Assembly (NCBI GenBank): GCA_916610825.1
Contig: OU744453.1
Span: forward strand, 17,944,241 to 18,008,240
Source: Haliclystus octoradiatus
Taxonomy: Eukaryota > Cnidaria > Staurozoa > Stauromedusae > Haliclystidae
Direction of reading: 5' to 3'
Length of the DNA: 64,000 bases
A model generated the notes under the pieces. That model made no database searches, had not been told where the DNA came from, and saw only the letters and a program-made list of their open reading frames with translations. The number at the start of each line of letters is the position of its first letter. The stretch's first letter is position 1. Of this stretch, positions 35,699 to 49,620 are shown piece by piece. Position numbers and translations under genes: made by a program.

Positions 35699-37332
35699 GT
35701 GGACCGAGAAAAACTTATGTTGTCACTCAGTGAGGGATGCCAACTCTTAAAAAATCTTCATTAGCTAAGAATGGTAAATATACCAATGGATAGAAAATAA
35801 AATGTTTGAGATGAATCAAACTATACTACTTCTGTTTTAACTCAATTTGAAATTATTCAAAACGAGATCATTGTTCTTACGAATGAGGACTGTATTTATA
35901 ATATAAGAGTGTATTTAAACTCAAAAGATCAAGCATTGGATGAACCACACAAATGAACACAACCAATCTTACTTTACTTTCTTTCTAATGAGGAGTTAGC
36001 TCAACACTCCAACATAACTAACGCATAACAAGGCATAGCTTGGCACACCTGACTAACTAATACAAAATCGAACTATTTATACTACATTATTACGTCACTA
36101 CAAAAGGTTAATTATTACAATATTACGCGTGCTTACATAAAAGGAGGCTAAATTCTTACTAAACGAGGCCATTTGAAATGTTTTAATAAGTGCGAATAAG
36201 TACGGTTTTCTTCACTTAATTTACTAAATGCCAAAATATCATGAAGACTTAACTATATAATTTATCTACATAAATATTTAGCAACTTTAAGAAAAAAATT
36301 TACTCATTTATTTTGTCCTGGGGGATAAATATAAATAGGCACTATATGGGAAATGTGCAGCCAATTTTGTGGTATTGAATTTTTACTGTTGAATAAGCCT
36401 GCTGTGAATCTGGCTTGTTCCATGGTTAGAGGTGCCCAGAATGATGCTGTAAGGTGCCCAATTGGCTTATAAACTATTCAACAATTCCATTTATGGCAAA
36501 TTAAAGGTATTATATCCAGCAGAACCGGCAATTTTGGGGTGCTAGTAATGACTCTCAAATTATAATGATCGAAGACAAAATCATTGCAGTATGATCATTT
36601 TAGAAGAAGAGACCAATTAAAATGTACCTACAGATATATAAATCGACAGGGAATACTAAAACTTGAGTTGCTAATTAGTGTTATACCAACTCTTAAAAAT
36701 TTGCACTATGCCCAGAAACCTCACATAACTGTTTAATTTTACTTTCAAACAATTGTAAATACTTGTATATTATACTATCTATCTACATATATAAAATAAC
36801 ATTATAATAAAAATCTAATCCATATTTAAATTTTAAATTAAACCAAAAAAATAAATAAAATTCCTTATAAAAAATTCAGGTATTACTGAGCTAATGTGTT
36901 AAAAGTTCCCATTGCACTAATGGCATTGCCTCTCTGTATTGCAATGCCAATTTTTTGGTACAGGAAACTCTTTGACCGAGGTTCGTTTGTGTGCATTCTT
37001 ACTTTTGAACTAGATAATATATAGATAATAACTAGATAATTAGATAATAGATAAATAATTAGATAATAGATATTGACGCTCAAATGTTTGAAGTTAAAAA
37101 AAAATCATCTTCTTCAGTCTATTTTTCTGTCTTCATTTTATTGTCTAGAAACATATAAGACGAAACTGTATTTTAATGTATACATAATTTATTCGTACTT
37201 AATACGTAATCTAGTTCACTTAAATGCAAGTTTTAATTTCCTACATTTGCTGGCTATTGTTTTTTGTTGTGGTAATTTGGTTAGCAGGTCATGCCTAATA
37301 AATACACATATATAAAAAGAGCAAATGGTAAG

Positions 37333-37619
37333 AGCAATGGTTTTAAACGCTCTTTACTGATCTCAGCCGCAACACTGCAGATCAATTTCAATAGATTTCA
37401 TTGCAGATAGTTCTCGATTGTCAATGCCCAACGATGCGCCGCAGCTACTCACGATGCAATTCCTTCAGAACCATTCGATCCGCCATCCTTAGATGGTACT
37501 CATTTGATGTTTCAGATAAAGTCAAGGCTGAGTTGACCTTCAGGGGATTTGAACCACAGTCGATCAGATATGATCCGGTCTGAAGTTCGGTTGCGCTGCT
37601 ACCTGAGCTGATCCTCTTA
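37333..37619 (-). repeat. tRNA-derived SINE, family A, 3'-truncated
   Basis: Head with A and B boxes intact on the minus strand (inverted GGTTTGAACC-type B box near 37546); the last ~75 bp of the body are missing. Confidence 0.8.
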
Positions 37620-37885
37620 CACATATATATAAGACATATAATCTCATAAAACACTGTATAAAACTCAGTCATTAATTGAAGTGCTGAAAATCTAAAAATC
37701 CACGAATTTAAAATAGATACATCATAAATGTGGCAATTAGATAGGTATACTATACATATACGTTGCAGTAAACTCTACTCAATTTAGGTTTGCAGTTGTA
37801 AGTTATGCGATATTAGAGTTTGCAATCGCGTTGATTAAATAAAGAAGATGTGTCATCCTTCATCTTGTAGTGTTCACTATTATCA

Positions 37886-38285
37886 TTAGGTCGAGGTTTA
37901 CATTCAGAACCGCTACAGATTTTAGTTCATGTTTAGTCGATAGTTGTCATAGTTACACCGGTACTCGTTCTTTCAAACCAAGACGTTTAGATTTAAGAAG
38001 ACAAAACATCAGTTTCTCCAGGAAAATAGAAAATTTCTGCATTCATTTTGTTTTTCAGTAAAAATTTTATAGCGACAATATAATTTTATTGAAAATCTGG
38101 CTTAAAACCAAAACAAACCTAGGAAACGAAATCAAAACATGTACTCCGTAGTTTATGTTCCGCACCAAAATGTATTCCGAAACGAGCATATCAGTACAGG
38201 TTTCAGAACGATGCGCAGAAGCGATGCGCAACCAGAAACATGAACTCGAACCGGTAGCGGCTCTGAATCTAAACCTCCCTATTGT
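37886..38285. mobile_element. TIR element, ~400 bp
   Basis: Left end GAGGTTTACATTCAGAACCG and right end inverted GAGGTTTAGATTCAGAGCCG, with similarity continuing to a shared AGTTCATGTTT. No coding capacity seen. Confidence 0.65.
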
Positions 38286-38986
38286 ATTGTCTATCAAGTA
38301 CTATTTTATACTATAATGGTTTCAAACCAAATTATTTGTGTATTCGATCTGAAGGTGTTTCGACCGGAATAGGATCGATAACGGTAACACAATTACTATA
38401 GCATACTATCTCTATCTTGTAAAATCCCAATGAATGAAGTGATCTATTTAGCTCCGTTGTGCCATCTTATTATATAAACATATATAACTAGCCTATACGA
38501 AACACCCATTGATAGAGTGGAGTACAGGAGCATATGCGGCATGTGTCTAATAAAATGGTGTACGAACTATATGTCGTAGCAACATTAGTGTAACCGATTT
38601 CGTCTTAGCCAAGTTTCGAGAGAAAGTAACATTCTTGCTTGGTCATTTCCTCATCAATTTCAAGCCACTATATTTTTTCAAAACACTGGTATGATTTGTA
38701 CAATTTACACCTATGTTAAATGACGTTTTATTTTCTAAAATGTGATCTTTAAATTCATTTTTACATCATTCATGTATAGTGAATGAATTCAGCCTCGATT
38801 CACCTTGAAAGTTACATTATTAGGTCAGCAGCTCACCAAGTACAATATCACATTATTACTTAATGTAATATATTTAGTGTTTACATAACGTATAAATTCA
38901 AAAATAGCTTCTGAAACGTTATTAATGAAATTGGCAAAATATATAATATTTTGATCGTCAGTCGTCATCATTGTAGATTTTTCAAA

Positions 38987-41900
38987 ATGGTGATGGCAAT
39001 TATCTATAAATTTTTACAAGGCCCTTATAATGACGTAGTTACATTTTATTCGTGGATTGTCTGTATTTCATCAATATGGAACGTAATGTGTTCACTTGGT
39101 TTTCACATGAGTTTTAGTGTGATTTATAATCAAATTATTGAAGTGTATGATGTCTCGCGACAAAAAGCAGGTAAGTTTGGTATTATACTTTGTTTTATCA
39201 GCTTGAATAATTTGCAAATCTTAATGTTTAAACTGATTAATCGATGATAATGGTATATGGTATGAAGTTATAAATATCCTAAATTATGTACATAAATGGT
39301 ATATGTCATAATGTCTACAATGTAAAAGGGCACACATAAATTAAAGCACACAGGAAGATTGCAAGAATTTTAGCTTTATTCACTGTAAATGCAGGACTAT
39401 TTCACTTGATCCAAGTTATTTTTTACTTAATTGTTTCAAGCAATACTGTATGTGACCAATTACCAAGCGCGTTTGTCTTGCAAGTTTAAATCGCTTATTG
39501 CAAATCAGGCATGAACAATCCTACAATTTTTGCTTAAAACAGGAAATTTCGGATTTAAGAAGGACAATTGTTTTGGATCAAAATCAGTGACAAACTTTGA
39601 AACAAGCCGCAATTCTTGCAAAAACTTGAAATTTTCTTATGCAAATTTCAATTTTAATTTTACACCAAATTACTTATTCTCTGGCATTTTTTACTATACC
39701 TTTTCGCCTTACAAGATGTGACTGGTGATTGCACTTTGGAAGTATCAATCATTTTTCTCACAAGTGAGCAACATCGTACGCGGCATTTGATTGGAAGTAC
39801 CATTTTCTTCACGTGCGAGAAAGTGATTCGCTTAACTGATTAGCTAAAATAAAAAGCAAGCGAGAAATATAGTGGTAGGTAAACAATGAGAAATCATGCT
39901 GGATATTAGGCAAATATGGTTATTTTTATTCAATCTATAGTCTAATTGCTGTTGCAGCAAAAATGTCACCATAAATCTTTTTAATAATACAAAATTAAAT
40001 AAAAATCTTCATGGGTAAAACTCAAAAGGCGTCAAAAAATATCCTTTAATATTTGAACATCCTGGCGTATAACAAAAGTATCGGAGATACCCTCCGGGTA
40101 TGCACAACTAAATATCGGCATTCAAATTGATAATAAATTTCATTAAAAATAAAAATAAATCATATAGCTCGCATTGAAAGAGCCATAGAGGGCTGATACA
40201 GGCACTTTCGTTGGGGCGAATGCCGTATCAATTACTTGGACCTTTTATTTTAAATTTCTTGGTCGTTTCGATTATGGCTTGTTTAATATGTGTTCTTAAT
40301 ATCATGATTTATTTTCAGCGCAATCCCTTTAACACCTACATGTGCATTTGTACCAATCATCAGTCATTTTCTTAACCGTTTTGGTTATCGTAATATAGTA
40401 TGGCTTGGTTCATTACTTACTACTTGGTTACTACTTGGTTACTACTTGGTTACTTACTACTTAGTACTACTTGGTTCATTACTCATTCTGGTTAACTTCT
40501 TTATTACATGATGTTAATCTCATGATTATAACATCATATGGTGTAATTGGCGGATTGGCATCAAGTTTATAATACGTCTCATTGACATATATTGAAATGG
40601 TTTACTTTGAAAAATATTTCAGTTCAGCCACAGGTAATTATTCAGAATTATATATTATCAAAAATGATAAGTCTGTGGAAGAGATTTATACACACGAGTT
40701 CTATTAAAACAAATTAATAACGAGAACTACATTATACTGAAAGAGGTCCTCCGAGTTGTATATAAAAGTGTATATTTATACATTTATATATAAAAATGAT
40801 GAGCTCAATGTTGGTTAAAACAGAGATAACACTCATTGTGATAAAAAATCAGACGCTGTTGAAGTCAATTAACTTTGAATCTCCGTTTTTCAAGATTTGA
40901 AACGGTCGCATTTTCAAAGGAGTATATTTTTGTAAAAGCTTGGTAAAACAATCAAGGCACTAGATTGATACAGCATGTTCACGTAAGCATTTTTAATTCG
41001 AAGTTTTTATAAGTCGACCCTGTTAAACTCTCCGAGAACGGCCACAGGTTTTTCTCCACATCTTCGTTTCTCATTCCATATAACTTTTCAAGGTATATAC
41101 CTATTGTTTTAGATGGAGCTGATCCTCTCCTAAAGACCAACCTGTTGATAGCGTTCAAAGAGTGTTTTGGTTGTTTCAAAAAATGTTGTTCTACATATTG
41201 TTAGTTATTGTTTGTTATTCATTTTGTTATTAGTAGTGTTGGTTACCCTTGGTAATTCATTTGGTATATGCCTCTTTCCTATAATCTCATCTGAATTATT
41301 AAAACAATTTACATTAATTGGGACATTTCGAATACTTGAATTAATTATATGCATCACAACTGTACTTTCTTCAATATTATTCGTTCCCCATAAAAATATG
41401 TCATCACAAATTCAATCGAAGAGCGAAACATTTACAATTGAGAAAACATTGACAGAATATAAAGCTGTATTTAAAAATCCAACTGTAACATTATGGTTGT
41501 TAGCAATAATGTCAATAGCTTGTCAATTTGGGCTGATCTCAACACATCAAGTAAGATTATTATTTAGTAAGGGATTATATAACATTTTCTCGTCTACTGT
41601 AGTTATATAGTATATACCTGACCGAGCAACGAAGCCCTGTGTATAGTTTTAGTTGATGTTATGGAATGTCATAAGGGCGTGTCAGATGACATAGCTGGGT
41701 ATCACGTGGTACAACTCCATCAACCAGAACACTGTTTTGTTAAAGTGATGATTTCATTGCAGATGAGATATTTCTCAACTGTTTGAATTGATACATAGAT
41801 TTAAATTACATGTTTACACGATGAAAGAAAGGCCCGTGTCGAGGACCAACGCCCCATATAACCATTACACGAAATCTAATGTAAAACAGACAATAACAGA

Positions 41901-42960
41901 CTCACTATTATTTATTGCATTATAAAGAAAATGATTCAATCAATTTGATTGGTTTAGATTTTGACGCAAAACTAGGTTAGAAAACACAATCGATCTTACA
42001 ATTCGAACTTGATATCACGAATGGGCTAGTTATAATACAAAGCAATTGGCGCACAGTTTCCTATGAGCTATTGATATTTGGTGCAATAGAGTCACTTCAG
42101 GAGAAAGCTCGAAGGCAAAAATCACTCGCCGAGGCGGCTCGTAATTTCCTGGTGCCTTCCCGTTTTTACCTTACCGCTCAGTGTTAAAACATAATTACAA
42201 ATAATTTTTAATAATAATATTTCTATTAATTAATTCTTTTTCTACTAATTAAAACATTATTGTAAAAAATATTTTTATATACTCATATAGGTTCAATATG
42301 CAATTGAAATGAGAATGACTAGATCAGAAGCAGTTCAAATTGCTACGTATGGCTCGTTATCAAATATTATTGGGTGCGTATTCTCCAGTATTATTGTCGC
42401 ATTTAACATCTGTGAAGAAATCACTCAAATCATTAATCTGATACTCACATATCTTGAAACATTTCGTATAATTGTAAAATTGTTATTGATTAGCAATGAA
42501 ACAAAATCTTAGCTTTGATTCGCTAGGCATGATTTGATCTAGTAGGGCCTTCTCAAAACTGCCATAAAGGAGGTCCTGAACAATGCATCCAGTGCGTGAT
42601 CACCGTTACGGTCACAGTTACGGTTAGTTATGGTTACGGTCACATCCACATCTACAAGGGAGGGCTCATCTACTCATTGGAAATCTGTAACCAGCATTTT
42701 ATTTTTTTATTTTTCTTATTATAGGTGCTATTGTTGATAGCAATGGAACATTCAAGGCAATGTTTTACGTATCCAGTGGAACAATATTTGCTGCATTGTT
42801 GGTTATAATTGTTATGTTATTTTATAATAAATATTATACAAAATCACACAAGAATTTAAATATTGATAACAAATATATAAGAGATAAAAGTAAAATATAT
42901 AATTCATATATTTTGCAACAGGATACAACATGTATATACGAACAAGTAACTAGTCTGTAA
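38987..42960 (+). pseudogene. Decayed tandem copy of the SLC16-like transporter
   Basis: Exon-for-exon homologue of the gene at 28979: exon 1 38987-39170 (intact, good donor, phase 1), exon 2 about 40319-40633, exon 3 41234-41549, exon 4 from 42292, exon 5 42725-42960. Lesions: exon 2 has lost the bases for the WLGT segment, carries a CTACTTGGTTA tandem expansion (about 40410-40482) that disrupts the frame, and has an in-frame TAA at 40570-40572 where the other copy has TTA; exon 4 stops matching after about 50 residues, losing some 70 residues and at least two helices. Exons 1, 3 and 5 remain open and splice sites are good, so decay may be recent or the locus may still be transcribed. AATAAA at 43058-43063 is retained. 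Assembly error is a possible alternative for single lesions, not for all. Confidence 0.8.
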
Positions 42961-44808
42961 TATATTAAACAGCCTGTATTTCAGACTGATGATATTGAAC
43001 GTATACCCTCTATTTGAGGTATATAAATTGAAAGACAGTGTTGATTATAGAAAGTAGAATAAATACTGAGTAAATTTACTTCATCTATCAGTTAGAATTT
43101 CATTATTCTTGAGCATTTTCTCAACATTGCTTGATTGATTGATATATTTGGCATAATAGATAAAAATGCAATCAAAATCGAATTGATATATACGAATGTT
43201 CGTAATTCAATTGCTAGAATTGTCAGCCTGCAATCTTTTTTGATTTTGTATTGCTCAATGTATAACTAAAATAATACTTACAGCATACCTTCATTGTTTT
43301 AGCATATAGTCATCAAATTGTTTGCCCAAAAGGTTAGCTTTTTCAAAGCCAATATCATGCCAAAATTTATGAAAAATTGCACATCGGAACTGGTCCCAGG
43401 CTTTATATGTCAAGAGTTTCTTCTAAATATAGAGTCCTTAAATTTTAGATTTTCTCATAAACAGAGACAGCTTATGACACTTATTGATAATTTCTCTTCG
43501 ATAATACGTTGGAGTTTCCTATCCTTCGGTTTTTTCAGGCCTCTTACACGGTTTTATAGCAACAAATTTCGAAGCGGAATATGTTGAACAATGTTATCCT
43601 AGCATTTCTAGACACATGAATCGACTAATCAGCGAAACTTGGAGTAGCGTCGTATCTAGCATATCTTTAGTATATATCTCTCATTCTATAAACGCTCTCG
43701 ATATTTCCCTCCTACAATGTAGCAAGAACTGTGCGTGGCCCGGGTGCGTGCGGGAAATCCTGCTAAAATTATTATAGACATGGAAATATAATTATAGCAA
43801 AGCAATCTTATATCATCATTTATCAATACTAACATCTATTTTCGTTTTTCCACTTACAATTTTGAAGAGCTGATTATGATCAGAGCAAGGGCACTATAGT
43901 CATCACAGAGCTATCTGTTTACAAGAGTTCGGACACTCTTTCATGTGCTTCTCTCCGCTTTCATTGGACAGATGCCAGTCACATGATTTTATGAACGCCA
44001 TTTTCGTTCTGTCCACCATGGTCAAACCCAGGCTCGTGAAATTTAAAATAAGCGCGCGAAAATGAAAGCATGAAATTGAAGAAATTTTTGTTCAAAACCT
44101 CGTTTTCAATGGAATATTCAATGTTTTCTAACTCTTATAAATAGATGGCTCTGAGTCTTCATTGTAACTTGGAATAGTAAGTAATTTGTAACTGCTTTAT
44201 ACCGTGACAGTTTTGGAACATTGTAATACCTTAATCAACAACACGATTTAGCGAAAAAAATTCAAGATCATTATAAATTAATTACATAAATTACAAGTCA
44301 TCATAGAATATGTAATACTAACTGTATATATAAACATCAACAGAACAATTATAATTATAATTACAATCAATTACTTCAATATGCTATCATAAGATGCAGT
44401 TTACAGTGTAATTAATACATATATAATTATTAAAATCAGAAATAATAATTAACGGAAACTTGAAAATTATAAAAAAAATTATATGACACACCCTTGTTTA
44501 ATCAAGTTAGCTACAAGCAGTCGGTGAATTATAACATGTTCTTTATAAAATGGATCAATATCGAAATTTATCATCAGCTTTAGGGCAGTTATCAAGAAAT
44601 GACGTTTTTGCTCAGCGTGAAAAACTGTTTCGCTCTCTATGTAAAACCATATGAAAGCTATAGTAATCATTTCCCGTTGTTGTTAATTATCAAAACATCA
44701 AAACAACTAACATTTATTTACATATTGTCTTTGATCAATCTATGTGTTTTTTTTACTAAGAAATTATTTTGTTACAATAAAATAAATTATAACTTTAATT
44801 GCTATAGA
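42961..44808. other. Intergenic DNA
   Basis: Nothing gene-like. Holds the pseudogene 3' flank, an hAT-type MITE (43906-44153) and AT-rich DNA leading to the next gene. Confidence 0.6.
43906..44153. mobile_element. hAT-type MITE, family 1, copy 3
   Basis: 248 bp, TIRs CAGAGCTATCTGTTTACAAG and inverted CAGAGCCATCTATTTATAAG. Target duplication AGTCATCA / AGTCTTCA. Confidence 0.85.
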
Positions 44809-47800
44809 ATGAAGTTACTAATTTATCTTGGCTATATAATTGGTTACCTGGTTGTGATGGTAACCGGAATACCACATTTATCGGAAGGGAATGACTCAGT
44901 AGAGAATGGATTTTCTATAACTTTGAATGATGTCAACCTGCACAGCATTTTACAAGGTAAATATCTTGATAACATAGTTTGTAGAATAGCACACTATAAT
45001 CAAATGTTACGCCAGAATGACAGATCAGAATTAAGCAATGAACTACATAGCAATATAGCTAATCTAGAGAGAAAAACTATATACGAATACCAAAACGTAA
45101 AATTAATGTATATGGAAATATAATTATCAAATCTCAAAACTGTATTAATCGCATGAAATATATGTATGTATGATATAATTATAAATATATTAGAAAAAAA
45201 ATCAATAAAAAGTACTCAATGCAGAGTGATTTAGAATTAAGGTTGACTCAAAGGTTATGAGCTTAGTCCGTTACTCTGAGTTTCACGTACAGGCACTCTT
45301 CAGACGGTTTATTCCTATTCAATAATGAATAATTTGTCTCATCTCAAAATCTCAAATGTATATCTCAATATCAACTTCATAACGGGCAAAAAATATACCT
45401 AACAACCAACTTTGAAAAATTCGAGCGCATATTCATTGCAAACTTCAACATGTTTACCCAATGTGTAACGATTTGCTTTGAATATGTTCTATTTATTTTA
45501 GGTACGACACCACTTTTAAAATCCATACCACTATCTAGTGATCAACCAACTCTTATGTCATCTTATCAAAGATCGACGGTCATCAGGACGGTAACAAATG
45601 AGGCAAATCATTATCAAACTTCATTAACAAATTCATCTATTAAAATTTCCAGTGTTATCCAAGATAGAATATTAAAGAGAAGTAGAATTAATATTTTATC
45701 ATTGACTACTCGTGGGACAAATAAAGATTTACATCATTTCGAAAAACACGTCTCACGTAGCACTTCAGAGTCAAAGAACATGAGTGAGGTAGAATCATCA
45801 ATGATCTCACGTATTACCTCATTGTCAGAGAACCTGAGTGATGTAGAATCATCAACGATAGCGAATAAATCGCTAATTGATTCTACAAGGTCAGATTCAA
45901 GTATCACAACTTCAAATAATTCATCTGCTGTTGTTTCTATTAGAGTTTATGATGATCAAAATGTACAATCTATTCAAGAATCAATAATCGCATTGCATTC
46001 TTACACCGTATATACCGTTACAAATAGTTTCAAAGATAAGATTCAGGATACCGGATTATCAACTATCCGATTAATGTTATCTGCAACTCCAACAATAATT
46101 AATAATATTCAAACTGCAACTAAGGCTGATTATCCGATTGAGAATTTGAAACATATTGAAGAATACACATCCGAGTATATACAGTCAATATCAAAGTTTA
46201 TGTCATCACGTTTAAAATTAAGAATAAATTCACCAACATCTTCTGATAGTAGAATTCACAAGGAGTGGTCCAAATATTATTATACAAGTGAAACATCTGA
46301 GGTATTGACCTTTGAACGATCATCTATTAATCAATTCCAAATAAATCCTATATCATCACATGATCACAATATATTGTTTACTTCTATAGAGGTTCACAAA
46401 CAACGTAAACAAATTACCAATTTTTTATCTACTTCTATAATCAAGAAATACGAAGATCGACCAACATCATGTCGTGGTCACATGGTCACATCCAATAAAG
46501 ACGTTCAAAATCAAAATAAAACAATTAGTAATTTATTATCCATTTCTGAAAAACCATCAAGGATTAGATCAACACAAACATTGTACAAAATATTTAAACA
46601 AAATAGAACTACGGCAATCAATATTCCATCAATCTACAATACTACACCATTTTTACGTCATAAAAAGTCAACTGAAAAATTTCCTGAAACAAATACACTT
46701 GTACATCTTCGATTATATTCATCAATTCATAAACAATCGCTATCAGAAAAACAAAGAAGTATATCGATTTCAAAATCAAAACTATCTACATCAAGCAGTC
46801 AGACATCTATCCATTATAACAATATTAAATCAGCGAGCTCATTAACAAATAGCATACTCTTATCCAATACTATATATGCGGGACATATTTATATGAATAA
46901 TTTATCTCAAAGCATACAACCTACAAATCTGAAATCATTACAATTTACATCTTCGAACTTTTCAAACGTTAATAGAAATGAGATCACAATAGTTGATAAT
47001 AAGAATATCCACGGTGAAGTCAATACAGAACATGCTCTTCTGCCAACAAGCAGCTTATACGAATTTCCAGAAATAGCCACCACAGATGGAATTGTAAGAT
47101 TATCTACTATGGTATTAAATGATTTAAAAGAATTGATCTGGCCCACGTCGACGTTACAGGTTGATACAAGTACCTCGTCATCGTATACAGAGTCTGCAAC
47201 AGAGTCTGAAGAGAAGGATGTATTTGAGCTTGGAAGTGCTGAATATTCTTCAGGAGATATTAATCAGGCTGACATTAGTGGATCAGGTAGTACATCGGAC
47301 GTAGATCAAGAATCTGGTGATATCTCAAGCGGATATGGTAAAGATTATATTGAACTTTCTGGAGAGACAAGTAAAGGACTATCAATTGATACGGAATCCG
47401 GTGATACTGCAAGCGGAGCAATTCAACAGGAAACAGAGAATATATATCATGAACTGAAAGCATTCGCAGAAAATACTAAATTAGAAAATGAGAGAATTCA
47501 ATCGAATGAAAAACGCACATCTTCTGATATAGAATTAACTTCTAGTGGGGAGCCTGTTGAAGGAATCGCCAGCCATGACGAAGGTGACGAAAAACAAAAA
47601 AAGGAGGAGAGAAGAAATCGACCTCAAGGAAAGAAATCACTTGAAATGTGTAAGCGATTTTTTTTCATCTTTCAATTTGCTGCTTTTGTTTTAGGGGTTT
47701 TAATGTATCCACAAGCCACCGCGGGTAATAATCTAGAATTTTTTTTTTCATATGAGTGTCTGATTAATTGTGAATTGTCTGATTAATTTTTCATGATTTG

Positions 47801-49620
47801 AAACGTGTCTGCGTTTTATTGCCAGATGCCAGGGACCGTAGGGTAATGGTCTTAAAATTTTCTTCTGCGCAAGGGATGATAGAAATATAAAATGCATAGC
47901 ATTTGACCTGTAACGTCTGATCCCGGTTTTAACTCCCTTAAAATACGCCAAGGTAAGCTATCCTGTTTTTAGTAACATCCAGGTATGTTTTAGGCAAATT
48001 TTATAATTTAAATATTAGTCTCAATATAATTTCAGATTATCTGGGTAGCTGTGAATCCTGCCGAGCAAATGTTAAAGAAGATAAGATGAAGCAAATGGCT
48101 TATTTAAACGCATTGAAGATGTTTGACTTTGGTAAGTATTATAATTATAAGTAGCTGACTATTGCATGTTGCCACACCTCAGTACATCAATAACAGGTAG
48201 AAGTCACAATGTAAAATATATGAAGTGGAATGACACTGTGAAATCCACAGTCCGTCATATAATCTTTAATTTTATCAGACAATCCTATTTGGAATAATTC
48301 ACCATGTGATACCGTCAGGGCGTCAATGCTGATGTTGTGACAACAAACTATTAACAGTAATTCATTATCATTCAATTGATAGCGTTAGCGTACATACAAG
48401 AGTAAGACTGTCTACATTACGGATTACCAAGCTATTTATATACATAGAAGAGAGGCGGCACCTTACATGAAAATGAGGCACGACAGCTGATTCCTCCTGT
48501 TCTTCCCAGTCCACCTTCGCTGATTCCATTTACGAATTTAGAACCAAATTAATTACATCATCTTAATGTTAACTATATTTATTTAGCCTAATTTTCCTAC
48601 TTACCAATTAACCGTGTAGTATTAGTATCTTTTCCATAAAGACCTTCTATATACGCTTGTATTGATTTTAGTAAATATTCATATATTTGCTGCTAATAAA
48701 GTCATATATGTAATTATAGTTGATTTTGAATAAGCTCCAGCGGAGTTCTCATATCTATTGTTCTCCAAGGGGATAAACAACATTTTACTTGAAAACATAA
48801 TTATGCAGATTCTTCCCTCTCTTTTCCTTCTCCATCATATTAAACAATACTGAAAAAAAAATTCCGAGAAAGGTTGATAAAAATTTACGAAGGATGGACA
48901 ATTTTTACAAATTCCGAGAAGATATTTCCAACTTTATGTCCACTTCGATATTAACGATATTTATATGAGTTATGTGGTGTCATTGATATAGAATTGCAAT
49001 TTCAAATTTCATAGGTGTGGCAAAATATGCGTTCCTGGTTGCAGTGGTTCCTTACCCTAGGGCAGTTGGTCTAAACTTAAGGGTTCGATGCTGAACACCG
49101 TAGTTAGAGATTCACGTCCAATAAGCTCCGCTATGGTTTTTCTTCGGTATTGTCTTAAATTTCCCCACAAAAAACGGGGGAGTAAAATCTGCATATGTTT
49201 TCAAGTAAAATACTAAAATGTTATTTAATTATTTCTCTGGAGGAACAATAGATTTGAGGAACTTATTAATTTCTCCCAAGCTCAGTTCAATTATTACTGT
49301 TCCATTTTCCGATTGTACATTATGAAAATGAAATGAATATGTTTTCCATTTTAGTTATCTTGGCTGGCAAGAATCAATTAAACAACGAATTATTATTAAT
49401 GACAATTTTAAAGGACGCAAAGGAAAAAGTAGATCCATATACACAAAATATAAACATTCATTCAACGAAATGTGACTGTGGGAGCAAAATTGTCGATGGC
49501 AATTATGTAATTGCAGGTTCAATATACAATGATAAATTCTATTTAAATGCATTAATACCGTTTTATAAAGTCGAAACATTTCACGATACACAAATTATTT
49601 TAAAAAACAAAGTTGAATAA
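44809..49620 (+). CDS. Secreted Ser/Thr-rich protein with Ser-Gly clusters and a C-terminal NTR-like domain
   Basis: Four exons in phase: 44809-44956, 45502-47649, 48036-48131, 49355-49620; 885 residues. Residues 1-20 (MKLLIYLGYIIGYLVVMVTG) look like a signal peptide; the frame is open further upstream, so this start is chosen for the signal. The single 2.1-kb exon encodes a low-complexity Ser/Thr/Asn/Ile-rich region without cysteines that could form a globular domain, likely mucin-like and O-glycosylated. Residues about 629-690 are acidic and rich in Ser-Gly (YSSGD, ISGSGS, ESGDISSGYG, ELSGE, ESGDTASG), the context used for glycosaminoglycan attachment. The last ~120 residues, GSCESC through KCDCGSKIVDGNYVIAGS and ALIPFYKV, resemble the netrin/C345C/TIMP (NTR) fold, with four of its usual six cysteines visible. 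Domain call is by eye. I know no named family with this layout. AATAAA at 49808-49813. Confidence 0.75.
48753..49253. mobile_element. TIR element, ~500 bp, with a tRNA-like interior
   Basis: Inverted ends ATCTATTGTTCTCC and ATCTATTGTTCCTCC, continuing through ACTTGAAAACATA and ATGCAGATT on both arms (about 75 bp). Inside, 49050-49095 contains a GGGTTCGAT B-box-like string. In intron 3 of the NTR-domain gene. Confidence 0.65.

Larger units (their letters stand above)
35699..38986. other. Intergenic DNA between the two transporter copies
   Basis: No gene supported. It contains the 3' UTR of the first copy (AATAAA at 35796), a TAGATAAT microsatellite (about 37010-37070), a SINE (37333-37619) and a TIR element (37886-38285). 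Confidence 0.6.

Noticed and set aside
43318..43587. 89-codon frame downstream of the pseudogene
   Set aside because: Composition is that of random AT-rich DNA and it lies between two repeats; no splice or homology support.
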